Positions 54,166-63,706 of a stretch of 64,000 nucleotides of DNA are shown one piece after another. The notes beneath the pieces were generated by a model, which was not told the DNA's origin, did no database searches, and saw only the letters and a list, made by a program, of their open reading frames with translations. Source of the stretch: Flavipsychrobacter sp. (GTDB lineage: Bacteria; Bacteroidota; Bacteroidia; Chitinophagales; Chitinophagaceae); the NCBI GenBank assembly GCA_016786615.1, contig JAEUVX010000011.1, forward strand, positions 62,001 through 126,000, written 5' to 3'. The number at the start of each line of letters is the position of its first letter. Within the stretch, counting starts at the first letter, position 1. Both the position numbers and the translations under genes were made by a program.

Positions 54166-55842
54166 ATGTTTACTTTCTTAGTAGTCATTATCATACTGGC
54201 CTTGGTGTTCGACTACATCAATGGCTTTCACGATGCAGCAAATTCCATTGCCACTATCGTATCTACCAAAGTACTCAGCCCCTTTCAGGCTGTTGTTTGG
54301 GCAGCGGCATTCAACTTTGTTGCCTATTTCATTTTCCAGGACCATGCTGTTGCCAATACAATTGGTAAAACGGTATATCCCGAGTTCATTACCTTACCTG
54401 TAATATTTGCAGGTTTGATAGCAGCCATTGCATGGAACCTGCTGACATGGTGGTATGGCATTCCCTCATCTTCTTCACACACACTTATTGGAGGTTTTGC
54501 TGGTGCCGCATTGATGCACGCATACATGACCAAAGGTTTTGTTGCATTCAGTTCTATTATCGAGATTGAAAAGATATCTAAAACTGTACTCTTTATATTT
54601 CTTGCCCCGCTAATAGGCATGTTTATTTCCATGTTCATTACACTGGTTACCATCATGCGCAATGTATGGGCAAGGATAGGCATTATCATTCTCTCTACTG
54701 CTTTTACATGGATGCTCTTCAACAATTTTGAGCAAACTAAAATCAAAGAAAATGTAGCCAAACTATACAAGGTAGATAAGTACGAAAAAGAACTGAAAAA
54801 ACACCCTGAAGACGAAAAGACTAAAGAGAAGCTGGAAAAAGCAAAAAGTGAAGCAACAGCTGTAATGGCAGTTGCTAAATATTACGATGCATTGGGTGCA
54901 GATGTAATTGCCGATAGTGTAGCCAATCTGGGACTTACAAAATCTGTAGGCGCTAACAAAGCAAAAGACGAGGTTAAAAAAATATATGGCCTTGATAGTA
55001 TAAAAGCTGTAGCAGGCGTAAACCCTGCTATGAAGCCTGTTGCTGATAGCCTCAATGAATTGGTAGAAAGTGTAAAAGGCCTTACAAAAATGTATGGTGC
55101 TGTACCAAACAACCAACTGGCAGATAGCATTGCTGTAGTATTGGCAATGACAGATAAACAACATACAAAGCTTGAAAAAGGGCTTGATAAAATAGACATA
55201 CACAAAGAAGTAGTAAAAACACTAAAAAAAGGTGATAACTCACTACTGATGTATGGCATTATGGCTGTAGTTGCCATTTTTATACTTAGTTATATATATG
55301 TTGACTTGCTTAGAGACCCAAGTGCAAGCCGTAAAGCAAACATGTTCAAACGCCTGCAATTGTTGTCATCAGCAGCATTCAGCCTTGGCCATGGTGGTAA
55401 CGATGCACAAAAGGTAATGGGTATCATCTCTGCAGCATTTGTAGCATATAATACACAGAAATACCCTGATATCAGTTCTGCATTAAAAGACTTGGGTTGG
55501 GTACCTTTAGCTTGTTATACTGCTATTGCTGCAGGTACATTGAGCGGTGGCTGGAAAATTGTAAAAACAATGGGTTCCCGCATTACAAAAGTGACTCCGC
55601 TTGAAGGTGTTAGTGCCGAAACCGCTGGTGCACTTACCCTGTTTATGACGGAACAAATGGGTATCCCGGTTTCTACAACACATACTATTACAGGTTCTAT
55701 CATTGGTGTGGGTGCTACAAAACGATTATCAGCAGTACGCTGGGGTGTAACGGTAAACCTGTTGTGGGCATGGATATTAACCATACCTGTTAGTGCTGTT
55801 ATTGCAGCAATAACTTACTTTATCACATCATTGTTTGTGTAA
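54166..55842 (+). CDS. PiT-family inorganic phosphate transporter
   Basis: A 558-residue PiT transporter with the paired PD001131-type signatures: FDYINGFHDAANSIATIVSTK in the first half and SLGHGGNDAQKVMGII in the second, each in a bundle of helices. Between the halves is an unusually long, charged hydrophilic stretch (about residues 185-360, Lys/Glu/Ala-rich), so the protein is longer than typical PiT proteins. It imports phosphate with H+ or Na+. It is the second gene after DUF47, sharing the Pho-type promoter with the porin by sequence, and ends at a strong terminator. Confidence 0.93.
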   Translation: MFTFLVVIIILALVFDYINGFHDAANSIATIVSTKVLSPFQAVVWAAAFNFVAYFIFQDHAVANTIGKTVYPEFITLPVIFAGLIAAIAWNLLTWWYGIPSSSSHTLIGGFAGAALMHAYMTKGFVAFSSIIEIEKISKTVLFIFLAPLIGMFISMFITLVTIMRNVWARIGIIILSTAFTWMLFNNFEQTKIKENVAKLYKVDKYEKELKKHPEDEKTKEKLEKAKSEATAVMAVAKYYDALGADVIADSVANLGLTKSVGANKAKDEVKKIYGLDSIKAVAGVNPAMKPVADSLNELVESVKGLTKMYGAVPNNQLADSIAVVLAMTDKQHTKLEKGLDKIDIHKEVVKTLKKGDNSLLMYGIMAVVAIFILSYIYVDLLRDPSASRKANMFKRLQLLSSAAFSLGHGGNDAQKVMGIISAAFVAYNTQKYPDISSALKDLGWVPLACYTAIAAGTLSGGWKIVKTMGSRITKVTPLEGVSAETAGALTLFMTEQMGIPVSTTHTITGSIIGVGATKRLSAVRWGVTVNLLWAWILTIPVSAVIAAITYFITSLFV

Positions 55843-55869
55843 TATTTCATATTAACAGGAATTTAATTG

Positions 55870-55897
55870 AAAAAGGCGCTCATATGAGCGCCTTTTT
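55870..55897 (+). terminator. Intrinsic terminator after the PiT gene
   Basis: A perfect 14-bp inverted repeat (55870-55883 with 55884-55897) ending in five T; because it is a palindrome, the tip forms the loop. Confidence 0.88.
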
Positions 55898-55901
55898 CCG
55901 T

Positions 55902-55909
55902 TACTTTTG
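55902..55909 (+). promoter_or_regulatory. Bacteroidota -7 box for the SNF2 gene
   Basis: TACTTTTG, a full match, 54 bases ahead of the ATG at 55964. It lies directly after the PiT terminator. Confidence 0.5.
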
Positions 55910-55963
55910 CAGATTGCCTTTTTCAGAACGAAGAAACGCATGATTGAACTTAGATACTAAAGA

Positions 55964-58900
55964 ATGTCATTACCACCATTATTAAAGCATGTTTATAACC
56001 ATGGAACGGAAGAAGTTGTACGCCGTGGTAAAAAAATCTTCTACACCGCTGGTGTGCAGATGCTGGATGTAGACCACTTGCTGGAGCAGGTTCGTTTTCG
56101 TGTGCGTAATGATGTGTATCAGAACTATTATACAGTAACCATAAACAAATACTTAGACCATAAGAACCTTGCAGTACGTTGTCAGTGTCCTTACAACATG
56201 GGCGACATTTGCAGGCATGAAGTAGCAGCGCTTTTTCAATTGAATGATATTCTGCAAAGCGGCTTCTTTGAAAATGCAGATATTACGTACGATCAGAAAC
56301 ACTCTGTAGTACGGATGCGGCAAGTAAGCCTGCAAATGCTGCGTGTATTTGCATCGGCCGAAATAATTGAGAAAGCTACAATATGGGCAAACAACAAAAA
56401 AGTAATATTTACCAGTAATAAGACAGATCGTGTAGAAGGTGAAGTGCCGGATGGCGATATGACGTACAAAGTAGTACTGAAACAAAATGACGAACGCTAT
56501 TTTGATACCTCTTGCGGATGTTCGGAAAAACAATACCCGCTATGTGTGCATAAGGCTGCTTTGTTTATACAAATACTCAATACACATGGCGCACAGTATT
56601 TTCAAACAGTACGCGATTGGGATGAACAAAAAAATAAGCTGCTGGCACTATACGGCTATAGCCTTAAAGACGACTTGACCGGGAAGTTTGAATTTATATA
56701 CCAGAACGGCAAACCGTTTTTACGTGTTTTGGATACTAGTATTAAAAAAGTAAGTACACAGCCTGCTTATCATTCAGCAACCAACAATGCTATGGTTGCG
56801 AAAAAAGAAATACCACAGGCACAACCAACACAGGTAGAAGACCCTAAACGATTGGGGATAGTAATAGACCCCAAAGTAAGTTGGTACCCGTTTGTGAATA
56901 TAATGCTGGTAGCCGGAGAAACTGATGAAGAAGCTACCAAATATATGAATGGCGTGCAACAGTTGGATTTACAACAATATGTAAACCCTATACAGTTTAA
57001 GGAAGAGGAGCGGGAATTAATACCAATAGTACGAAAATTCTCGCCTGAAGAAACACTCCGGTATCTTAAAAAGAATTTACCATTCGGTGATTTTCTGGAT
57101 GATTACCAAACTGTACTTAAAGAAACACCCGCTGAAGAAGTTTCGGAACAAGTATGGGAGTACTTGTTGCCAAAATATCAGAAACTGCTGGAGCGATACA
57201 GAGATCATTCATTGAGTTTTATTAAAAACAATACGAAGCAGCTTAGCTCCAAAACACTGGAAGCCGTTGCATTTTCAATGCATAAAGTGCAGGCACAGTT
57301 AAGCGCTATAAAGTTGGGTGATGGTAATTACAGTATAGAACTATCATGGATAATAGACGATAAGTATGTGCCGTACAAAGATGTCACAGTGTTGAATGCC
57401 GGGCTTATCATGTACGACTATAATGTACATGCGATTGTCAGCGTAGCACAAGTACGTCTCATAGAACAGTTTTTACCTGATGGTGAAATAAAAATAAGTG
57501 CCGCTGACTGGCCATCCTTTTTGAATGACAAACTGATGCGATGGAGCCAGTTCTTGCATGTGAATTTTGGAGATGATATCGTAGAGCATGTAGATGCGGT
57601 AAAACCTCAATACAGACTGTACCTTACTGAACGTGACCAAGTATTGGTTCTGCAACCTGCATTTTCCTACAACGGGATAGAAATAAAATGGGGATTTTTT
57701 GGAGATGTAATAGAACCTCTGGATGGTGTTGTAAAAGTGGTAAGGCGCAATGATGCAGATGAGCAGGAATACATCAATATGTTGCGTACACTGCACACTG
57801 ACATGCAACACAATGTAAAAGAACACTACTTCTACATCCCCGCAACATCTGTATTAGCTAATAATTGGTTCTTCCGTTTTGCTGAGGTGATGAAAGAATG
57901 GAATGTTGAACTATTTGGATTCGATAACCTGAAAAATCTACGTATAAGCACTTATAAGCCTGACACACGCATACAGGTAAGCAGCGGTATAGATTGGTTT
58001 GATGCAACGGTAGAAGTAATCTTTGGCGACCAATCGGTATCGCTGATAGAAGTAAAACGTGCATTGGCACAGAAGCAAAATTTTGTTCGTCTTGGTGATG
58101 GCAGTATCGGATTGCTGCCGGAAGAGTGGCTGAAGAAATACGCCCTGTTAATAAAAATGGGCGATACAAAAGGCAATAGCGTACGCCTGAAAAAGTTCCA
58201 CTTTAGCGTACTTGATGAGTTGTTGGCTGATATGGATGAAGAAGAGTTGCAACAGGAACTGGAAGAAAAGAAAGAACGACTCACAGATATTCTGGATAAC
58301 GACTATAGCAATGTGAGCGCTCCTGATGGGCTGAAAGCTAACTTACGTCCATACCAATTAGCAGGCTTTCAATGGTTATTATTTTTGAAAGAAGCCGGAT
58401 GGGGCGGTATACTGGCTGATGATATGGGTCTTGGTAAAACAGTACAGACACTTGCTTTTTTCCTTCATTATAAACAGGAGCATCCGGATGCTAAATTCAT
58501 GGTGGTATGCCCTACTACGCTGATGTATAACTGGGAAAACGAGATAAAGAAATTTACCCCTTCTCTCACACACTTTATACATCACGGACCAAAGCGTATG
58601 GCTACCGTGAAAAACTTTGAACCCTACGACATTATCATTACTACATATGGCACAATGCGCAGCGATATCAAAATCTTCAAAGATATGGAGTTTGATTATG
58701 CCGTATTGGACGAAAGCCAGTCAATCAAAAACCCTCAGTCGCAGGTAGCAAAAGCGTCTTTGTTGCTGAATACCAAACACAGGCTTGCTTTGAGTGGTAC
58801 ACCTGTACAAAACAATACATTCGACCTATTTGCACAGATGAACTTCCTGAACCCGGGTATGCTGGGCAGCAGAGAGTTTTTTATGAATGAGTTTGCAACA

Positions 58901-59731
58901 CCGATAGATAAGTTTCAGGAAGATGAGGTGAAACAGCAACTACGCAAATTAACGTATCCTTTTCTGTTACGCCGTACTAAAGAGCAGGTAGCAAAAGATC
59001 TGCCGGAAAAAACAGAAATGGTACTGTATTGCGAAATGGGTACAGAGCAACGCAAGATTTATGATGCTTACCGTAATACTTACCGTGAGCAAATTATGGG
59101 CATGATAGAAGAGCGTGGCGTAGAACGCAGCACCATGCACATACTCCAAGGGCTTACCCGCCTGCGCCAGATATGCGATTCCCCAGCTATACTCAACGAA
59201 GCCGAGCGTTTCCATAACTATAGTGTGAAACTGGACGAACTGACACGAGAGATAGATGAGAATGTCGGCAAACACAAGGCATTAATATTCTCTCAGTTTC
59301 TGGGGATGCTGGCACTGATAAAAAAAGAACTGGAAGCAAAAGGCATACCGTACGTATATTTTGATGGCAGCAGCAGTGCTACGGAGCGGGAAAATGCCAT
59401 ACAGGAATTTCAGAACAACCCCGACTGCAGAGTATTCCTCATATCGCTGAAAGCAGGTGGTATCGGTTTAAACCTTACTGCTGCCGATTATGTGTATATA
59501 GTAGATCCTTGGTGGAACCCGGCGGTGGAACAACAAGCTATAGATCGTACACACCGTATCGGACAAACGAAAAACATTTTTGCTTACAGACTGATATGTA
59601 AAGACACGATTGAAGAAAAGATGCTGATACTGCAAGAGCGTAAACGCGCCCTTGCCAACGAATTGGTATCGGATGATAATGCCTTCCTCAAACGTCTGAC
59701 GAAAGAAGACATTGCCTACTTGCTTAGTTAG
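55964..59731 (+). CDS. SWIM-zinc-finger SNF2-family helicase
   Basis: A 1255-residue protein. The N-terminus holds a SWIM zinc finger (CQC at residues 73-75, CRH at 83-85), and a second SWIM-like CxC...CxH set (SCGCSEKQYPLCVHK) lies about 105 residues later. A long central region has no clear motif. The SNF2 ATPase runs from about 785 to 1250: LRPYQLAGFQWLL, DDMGLGKT (about 820-827), DESQ (about 916), SGTPVQNN, and the helicase C end DPWWNPAVEQQAIDRTHRIGQ. These proteins remodel DNA-protein complexes or restart RNA polymerase; the SWIM form is common in Bacteria. Monocistronic. Confidence 0.93.
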   Translation: MSLPPLLKHVYNHGTEEVVRRGKKIFYTAGVQMLDVDHLLEQVRFRVRNDVYQNYYTVTINKYLDHKNLAVRCQCPYNMGDICRHEVAALFQLNDILQSGFFENADITYDQKHSVVRMRQVSLQMLRVFASAEIIEKATIWANNKKVIFTSNKTDRVEGEVPDGDMTYKVVLKQNDERYFDTSCGCSEKQYPLCVHKAALFIQILNTHGAQYFQTVRDWDEQKNKLLALYGYSLKDDLTGKFEFIYQNGKPFLRVLDTSIKKVSTQPAYHSATNNAMVAKKEIPQAQPTQVEDPKRLGIVIDPKVSWYPFVNIMLVAGETDEEATKYMNGVQQLDLQQYVNPIQFKEEERELIPIVRKFSPEETLRYLKKNLPFGDFLDDYQTVLKETPAEEVSEQVWEYLLPKYQKLLERYRDHSLSFIKNNTKQLSSKTLEAVAFSMHKVQAQLSAIKLGDGNYSIELSWIIDDKYVPYKDVTVLNAGLIMYDYNVHAIVSVAQVRLIEQFLPDGEIKISAADWPSFLNDKLMRWSQFLHVNFGDDIVEHVDAVKPQYRLYLTERDQVLVLQPAFSYNGIEIKWGFFGDVIEPLDGVVKVVRRNDADEQEYINMLRTLHTDMQHNVKEHYFYIPATSVLANNWFFRFAEVMKEWNVELFGFDNLKNLRISTYKPDTRIQVSSGIDWFDATVEVIFGDQSVSLIEVKRALAQKQNFVRLGDGSIGLLPEEWLKKYALLIKMGDTKGNSVRLKKFHFSVLDELLADMDEEELQQELEEKKERLTDILDNDYSNVSAPDGLKANLRPYQLAGFQWLLFLKEAGWGGILADDMGLGKTVQTLAFFLHYKQEHPDAKFMVVCPTTLMYNWENEIKKFTPSLTHFIHHGPKRMATVKNFEPYDIIITTYGTMRSDIKIFKDMEFDYAVLDESQSIKNPQSQVAKASLLLNTKHRLALSGTPVQNNTFDLFAQMNFLNPGMLGSREFFMNEFATPIDKFQEDEVKQQLRKLTYPFLLRRTKEQVAKDLPEKTEMVLYCEMGTEQRKIYDAYRNTYREQIMGMIEERGVERSTMHILQGLTRLRQICDSPAILNEAERFHNYSVKLDELTREIDENVGKHKALIFSQFLGMLALIKKELEAKGIPYVYFDGSSSATERENAIQEFQNNPDCRVFLISLKAGGIGLNLTAADYVYIVDPWWNPAVEQQAIDRTHRIGQTKNIFAYRLICKDTIEEKMLILQERKRALANELVSDDNAFLKRLTKEDIAYLLS

Positions 59732-59828
59732 ATATTACTTGTCTGTAAGTAAAGAACTTTATTATTTTTTTACTTGTTATAGTATAATTAAGAGTAGTGT
59801 ACCAACAAGTGTTTTATCTTAATGTACA

Positions 59829-60491
59829 CTATTTTTTCTTTGCATATACATACTCTGCAAAGCCCAGTAAATCCCAAAAAACATTCGCAGGTATCTTTTT
59901 GCCTTTCAATACAAAGCCTGTTATTCGCAATGGCATTGTAAGTATATAGAACCAACTTCTACGCATACCTTTTGACAATACTATAAAGCCGCATTGAGAA
60001 AGTATGTCTGCTATCTCATTGTACGAATAAATCCGCACATGCGTCGGGTCATCATAATAGTTCAACGAACCAGACATTGATGGCAATTTAGTACTCTGTT
60101 TCCCGGGATACTCTATATATATGTGCCCTCCTGTTTTTAATTTAGCAGCAAGACCGGCTAATACTTTATCACCATTATGCAGGTGCTCTATTATATGCGC
60201 CATATTGATATAATCAAAGTAATTATCCGGTATGTTTTCATATTCCAATTTGGTTAAATCCATTTCGTAAAACCCTTTCAAGGCTTTTTCATCTGCTTCA
60301 TTATAATTGTAGTCTTTACTGAGATCCACTCCATGATATTCACAAGACGGGAATAATTCGACAGTCTTGGATGGAGAATGATTCCCTGCCCCAATATCCA
60401 GTAATGCAAATTTCTTGTCTCCCATAGCTTTACTCATAAAGTAATACTTAGGAGTACGGGTAGATATAAACCTCTTTAGAACGGATGCCAT
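59829..60491 (-). CDS. SAM-dependent class I methyltransferase
   Basis: A 220-residue methyltransferase without a signal peptide. Motif I is FALLDIGAGNHSPS, an acidic residue (GVDLS) ends beta-2, and NMAHIIEHLHNGDKVLAGLAAKLKTGG gives the later helix and the catalytic-neighbour loop. The C-terminal part is hydrophobic and may hold a membrane-associated segment (about 170-200). The substrate is unknown; the context with SurA and TPR genes gives no strong hint. It is transcribed after the SurA-like gene on the same strand with a 76-base gap. Confidence 0.85.
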   Translation of the reverse strand: MASVLKRFISTRTPKYYFMSKAMGDKKFALLDIGAGNHSPSKTVELFPSCEYHGVDLSKDYNYNEADEKALKGFYEMDLTKLEYENIPDNYFDYINMAHIIEHLHNGDKVLAGLAAKLKTGGHIYIEYPGKQSTKLPSMSGSLNYYDDPTHVRIYSYNEIADILSQCGFIVLSKGMRRSWFYILTMPLRITGFVLKGKKIPANVFWDLLGFAEYVYAKKK

Positions 60492-60567
60492 CGTTGGTGA
60501 AATTAAATTTTATTCATAAATAATAAAGGCGCAAAATATGCGCCATTACAATTTTCTTTGGTTATAG

Positions 60568-61917
60568 TTATTTTCGTTCTTTTTCAAACTTCTTCAGTTG
60601 TTCGCAGCTGAGGTATTCGGGTTCAACTTTCACATAATAGCTTGGGGTTTTCTCCGTAACCCAATCCTGTAATTTCTTCGATTTCTTTTGTTGCAAAGCT
60701 ATTTCCTGAATACGTGCATAGTCATCCACAAGATTGGCCTTGTGTGGCTTGCTTATATTTTTTAAGAATACTATACGGCATGAACGATCTCCTCTGCCAT
60801 TATCAAATACTTGTGGCTGCGAATAGCTGCCTACTTTCATGGTATCAACCATCAGGGCAATAGCGGGATCCAACTTATCAATTTCCATCAAGGTAGCATT
60901 GGTTTGCGGATCTACAATCATACCTCCGGTACGGTTGCTCATTTCGTCTTGAGAATACTTGCCTACTGCCTCCTGAAAGCCTAGCTTCCCTGCTATAAGT
61001 TCAGAACGTACAGTATCCAGTTTCAGGAATGCTGCTTTATAATCTGCTGAAGTATGTTCCGGCTTTATCAGGATGTGCCTTACATCAGCCTCATCGCCAC
61101 GGCGTTTTATCATTTGTATAATATGATATCCAAACTGTGTTTTTACAATCGGAGATACTTCACCATTCTGTAATTTGAAAGCTGCTGCTACAAACTCAGG
61201 TGCCCAGCCACCACCTTTACGGCTGATGCCATCATACCGTCCGCCATTATTGCGGCTTCCCGGGTCATCGCTGTATATACCAGCCATTGTTTCAAAATCC
61301 TTCTTGTCAACAACTATCTCTTTACGGATACCGTCCAGTTTGTTGCGGGCATACAAATCCAGTTCCGGATTAGTAGGCGGATTTATCACTATCTGTCCCA
61401 TTTCTACCATCGCCGGAAAGAAAGGAAGACTATCTGCAGGAATTGTATTGAAAAAAGCACGTACTTCACCGGGTGTAATTTTTACATTTTGAAGTATTTG
61501 AGATTGCACACGTTCAGCCATCATGTTTTCACGTGTCATATCCCGGTACTCTTCTTTTAACTGAAACACTGTTTTACCGGATACTTCTTCGAGTTTCTCT
61601 TTACTGCCGAATATACCTACGAAATAACGCACCCTGTTATCCAATGCAGCCTCTACTTCTTCTTCACCAACTACCAGACTATCACGTTCTGCTTGTTCAA
61701 CCAGCATTTTCTGCAATATCATCTGTTCCATAATATCACATTTCAGTGCTGTTTCATCAGCATTAGGGTCATTTTGCTTTGCAGAAGCTACCTGCACATC
61801 TATTTCTGATTGCAAAATGATGCGGTTCTTTCCTACTACGGCTGCTATTTTATCCAACAATTGCGCATTGGCATTATTGCCCGATAGCAATAACACAATT
61901 GCAATACTGAATTTCAT
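60568..61917 (-). CDS. SurA-like periplasmic peptidyl-prolyl isomerase
   Basis: A 449-residue exported chaperone-type isomerase. A start 33 bases upstream (61950) is equally possible; the ATG at 61917 gives the compact signal peptide MKFSIAIVLLLSGNNANAQ. The N-terminal region (about 20-165) is the SurA-like chaperone domain (DKIAAVVGKNRIILQSEID). Two parvulin-type rotamase domains follow (about 172-270, and 275-390 with ADVRHILIKPEHTSADY). SurA folds outer-membrane proteins, which this genome has in number. A TACTTTTG box lies at 61970-61977, on the minus strand. Confidence 0.9.
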   Translation of the reverse strand: MKFSIAIVLLLSGNNANAQLLDKIAAVVGKNRIILQSEIDVQVASAKQNDPNADETALKCDIMEQMILQKMLVEQAERDSLVVGEEEVEAALDNRVRYFVGIFGSKEKLEEVSGKTVFQLKEEYRDMTRENMMAERVQSQILQNVKITPGEVRAFFNTIPADSLPFFPAMVEMGQIVINPPTNPELDLYARNKLDGIRKEIVVDKKDFETMAGIYSDDPGSRNNGGRYDGISRKGGGWAPEFVAAAFKLQNGEVSPIVKTQFGYHIIQMIKRRGDEADVRHILIKPEHTSADYKAAFLKLDTVRSELIAGKLGFQEAVGKYSQDEMSNRTGGMIVDPQTNATLMEIDKLDPAIALMVDTMKVGSYSQPQVFDNGRGDRSCRIVFLKNISKPHKANLVDDYARIQEIALQQKKSKKLQDWVTEKTPSYYVKVEPEYLSCEQLKKFEKERK

Positions 61918-61969
61918 AATAGCACCATATTTATTTATGCTCATATACATTTAGTCGAAAATCGGTGTC

Positions 61970-61977
61970 CAAAAGTA
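61970..61977 (-). promoter_or_regulatory. Bacteroidota -7 box for the SurA-like gene
   Basis: Minus-strand TACTTTTG, a full match, 19 bases from the upper ATG (61950) and 52 from the lower one (61917). Confidence 0.5.
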
Positions 61978-62025
61978 AAAATGCAAACGTTAAGGTTTTG
62001 ATATAAACATGCAGTTCAATACATG

Positions 62026-63141
62026 TTATTTCTTTTTCTTCTTCTTACTATCTTCTGTTTCCGGTTGTATGAAAATGCCTTTTACGGCCATTTGATTATA
62101 AAAATCTGCTGCAACAGGGCGATATGGATGTACTTTCAACCATTCTTCTATCTTCGGCAATGCATCAGGGTGAAACTTATTCCAGGCATCAAATTGCTGT
62201 GGGTTATCAATATGGCCAAATACCCACTGGTTATACATATCGAAATATCCATTCCTCAACATATCATCCATTCTGGAAAACATGCTGAAAGGATATCTGC
62301 CGGCGTAGTGTTTACCCCACTCCATCAAAAAGCGGGTACGCAGCATTACCAGGTTCTCTGTATTTATCGCATCGCTGACAACCGGTGAGAGTTTCAGATA
62401 AGTTGTATATACAGCATCCTCAAATCCCTGCACGGTGTTTATTGTATTGCTGGTTGATTTATACTTAGGTACATTCTTACCGGCCATTCTGGTAAATAAA
62501 CGCATGTAGGCTCCCAGTAACATATCTTTTGTTTCTTCTGCACGTGGGGTGTGCTGCTCAATATTCAGGAAAACCTCTGCGTATATAACTGCCCATACAG
62601 GCTTATCTGTACCCATATACATACGGGCAGCCTCATAATAGCTGATATGATATGCAGGATCTTGCTGTATTGCAGTAAGCCAACTGGTAAGTGCCGCTTC
62701 CTGGTCGCCTTCCTGTTCCTGCAGTTTAGCCAGTTGATTGTACAATATGCCCGAATGCGGGTAGCGTTTTATAGCATCCAGCAACAATACCTTAGCTTTT
62801 TTAGGTTGGTTTTGCGCAATTAAACAACCTGCTGCAGTTTGGTATGCATGGTCATCTGCCTCGCCGCTTTTTATAATTGGTTCCAGCGTTGCCTGTGCTT
62901 CATCGTACTGAGAAGACAGGTAGTATGCCTGTGCAAGGTCGCGATGCAAAACCATTTTTTCGGGAGCCAGCAGTATTGCTTGCTTATATGTAATAATGGC
63001 TTGATTCAGATTGCCTTGCATCATTTGTGAACGGGCATTATTATACATCTGCTCAACCTCCGGAGATGACCAGACATCTTGTGCCTGTGCCAATAAAGGC
63101 AGCATACATATAGATAATATAGATAGTAAGCGATTCAGCAT
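62026..63141 (-). CDS. Secreted TPR-repeat protein
   Basis: A 371-residue exported protein with a signal peptide (RLLSILSICMLPLLAQAQ) followed by tetratricopeptide repeats over about residues 25-190, including ARSQMMQGNLNQAIITYKQAI and AQAYYLSSQYDEAQATLEPI, a helical domain, and a poly-Lys C-terminus (KKKKKK). TPR proteins scaffold protein-protein interactions in the periplasm. The order SurA-like and TPR on one strand suggests outer-membrane biogenesis, but the poly-Lys end is unusual. They may be separate units. Confidence 0.82.
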   Translation of the reverse strand: MLNRLLSILSICMLPLLAQAQDVWSSPEVEQMYNNARSQMMQGNLNQAIITYKQAILLAPEKMVLHRDLAQAYYLSSQYDEAQATLEPIIKSGEADDHAYQTAAGCLIAQNQPKKAKVLLLDAIKRYPHSGILYNQLAKLQEQEGDQEAALTSWLTAIQQDPAYHISYYEAARMYMGTDKPVWAVIYAEVFLNIEQHTPRAEETKDMLLGAYMRLFTRMAGKNVPKYKSTSNTINTVQGFEDAVYTTYLKLSPVVSDAINTENLVMLRTRFLMEWGKHYAGRYPFSMFSRMDDMLRNGYFDMYNQWVFGHIDNPQQFDAWNKFHPDALPKIEEWLKVHPYRPVAADFYNQMAVKGIFIQPETEDSKKKKKK

Positions 63142-63284
63142 ATTAAAAATCTGCGCAAAAGTACTCGGAAAAAAGGGTTGAAGTAATAAAAAATAATATT
63201 GAATATGTATTAATTATGAGTGTTTAACATTTTATTATTGAAATGAACCTCGTTTGCAGCATTTTTTACCTTTAATTTGTACCT

Positions 63285-63596
63285 GTGAAGCGTTTTCTCG
63301 CATATTTCTTTTTGATAATATTCAGTTTTCAGGTGCTGCCCGTAAAGCAGATAGGGAAGATATTGTATAAAGGAATGATGACCGAAGAAATACATGAAAC
63401 CCATGAAGTAGAGGACGATTGCAAGGATTCTAAAAGCAAATTAGGCTCTGACCCCTTAAAGGAACTATATGCAGGTAACAAACAGGTTGCCCTTATGCAG
63501 TATATAGCCGAAGCAGTTAACATTGCGATTCATGATGCCGAATTGGTGCCCATATCGCATGTTACGGATATTTTCACCCCTCCTCCCAACTGCTAA
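63285..63596 (+). CDS. Small secreted protein upstream of SulP
   Basis: A 103-residue protein with a signal peptide (RFLAYFFLIIFSFQVLPVKQ); the mature part is charged, with an acidic HETHEVEDDCKDSKSK patch and a Pro-Pro-Pro-Asn-Cys end. The start is a GTG at 63285. A TTAATTTG box (7 of 8 to consensus) ends five bases upstream, a near-leaderless arrangement. Its position 110 bases before SulP suggests a link to anion transport, but no family is recognised. Confidence 0.55.
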   Translation: MKRFLAYFFLIIFSFQVLPVKQIGKILYKGMMTEEIHETHEVEDDCKDSKSKLGSDPLKELYAGNKQVALMQYIAEAVNIAIHDAELVPISHVTDIFTPPPNC

Positions 63597-63633
63597 TACT
63601 TTTATTATCAATTAGTTGATACGGAATGTACAT

Positions 63634-63647
63634 AGTGCAGCTGCACT
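63634..63647. promoter_or_regulatory. 14-base perfect palindrome upstream of SulP
   Basis: AGTGCAGCTGCACT is a perfect palindrome 60 bases ahead of the SulP ATG. It could be an operator for a dimeric regulator, or a short hairpin; there is no T run after it. Confidence 0.35.
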
Positions 63648-63706
63648 TATTGTACTCGTGTCTTGCGGTATTGCAGATTTTAAACGTAGAATTTCTCCCT
63701 CAGAAA

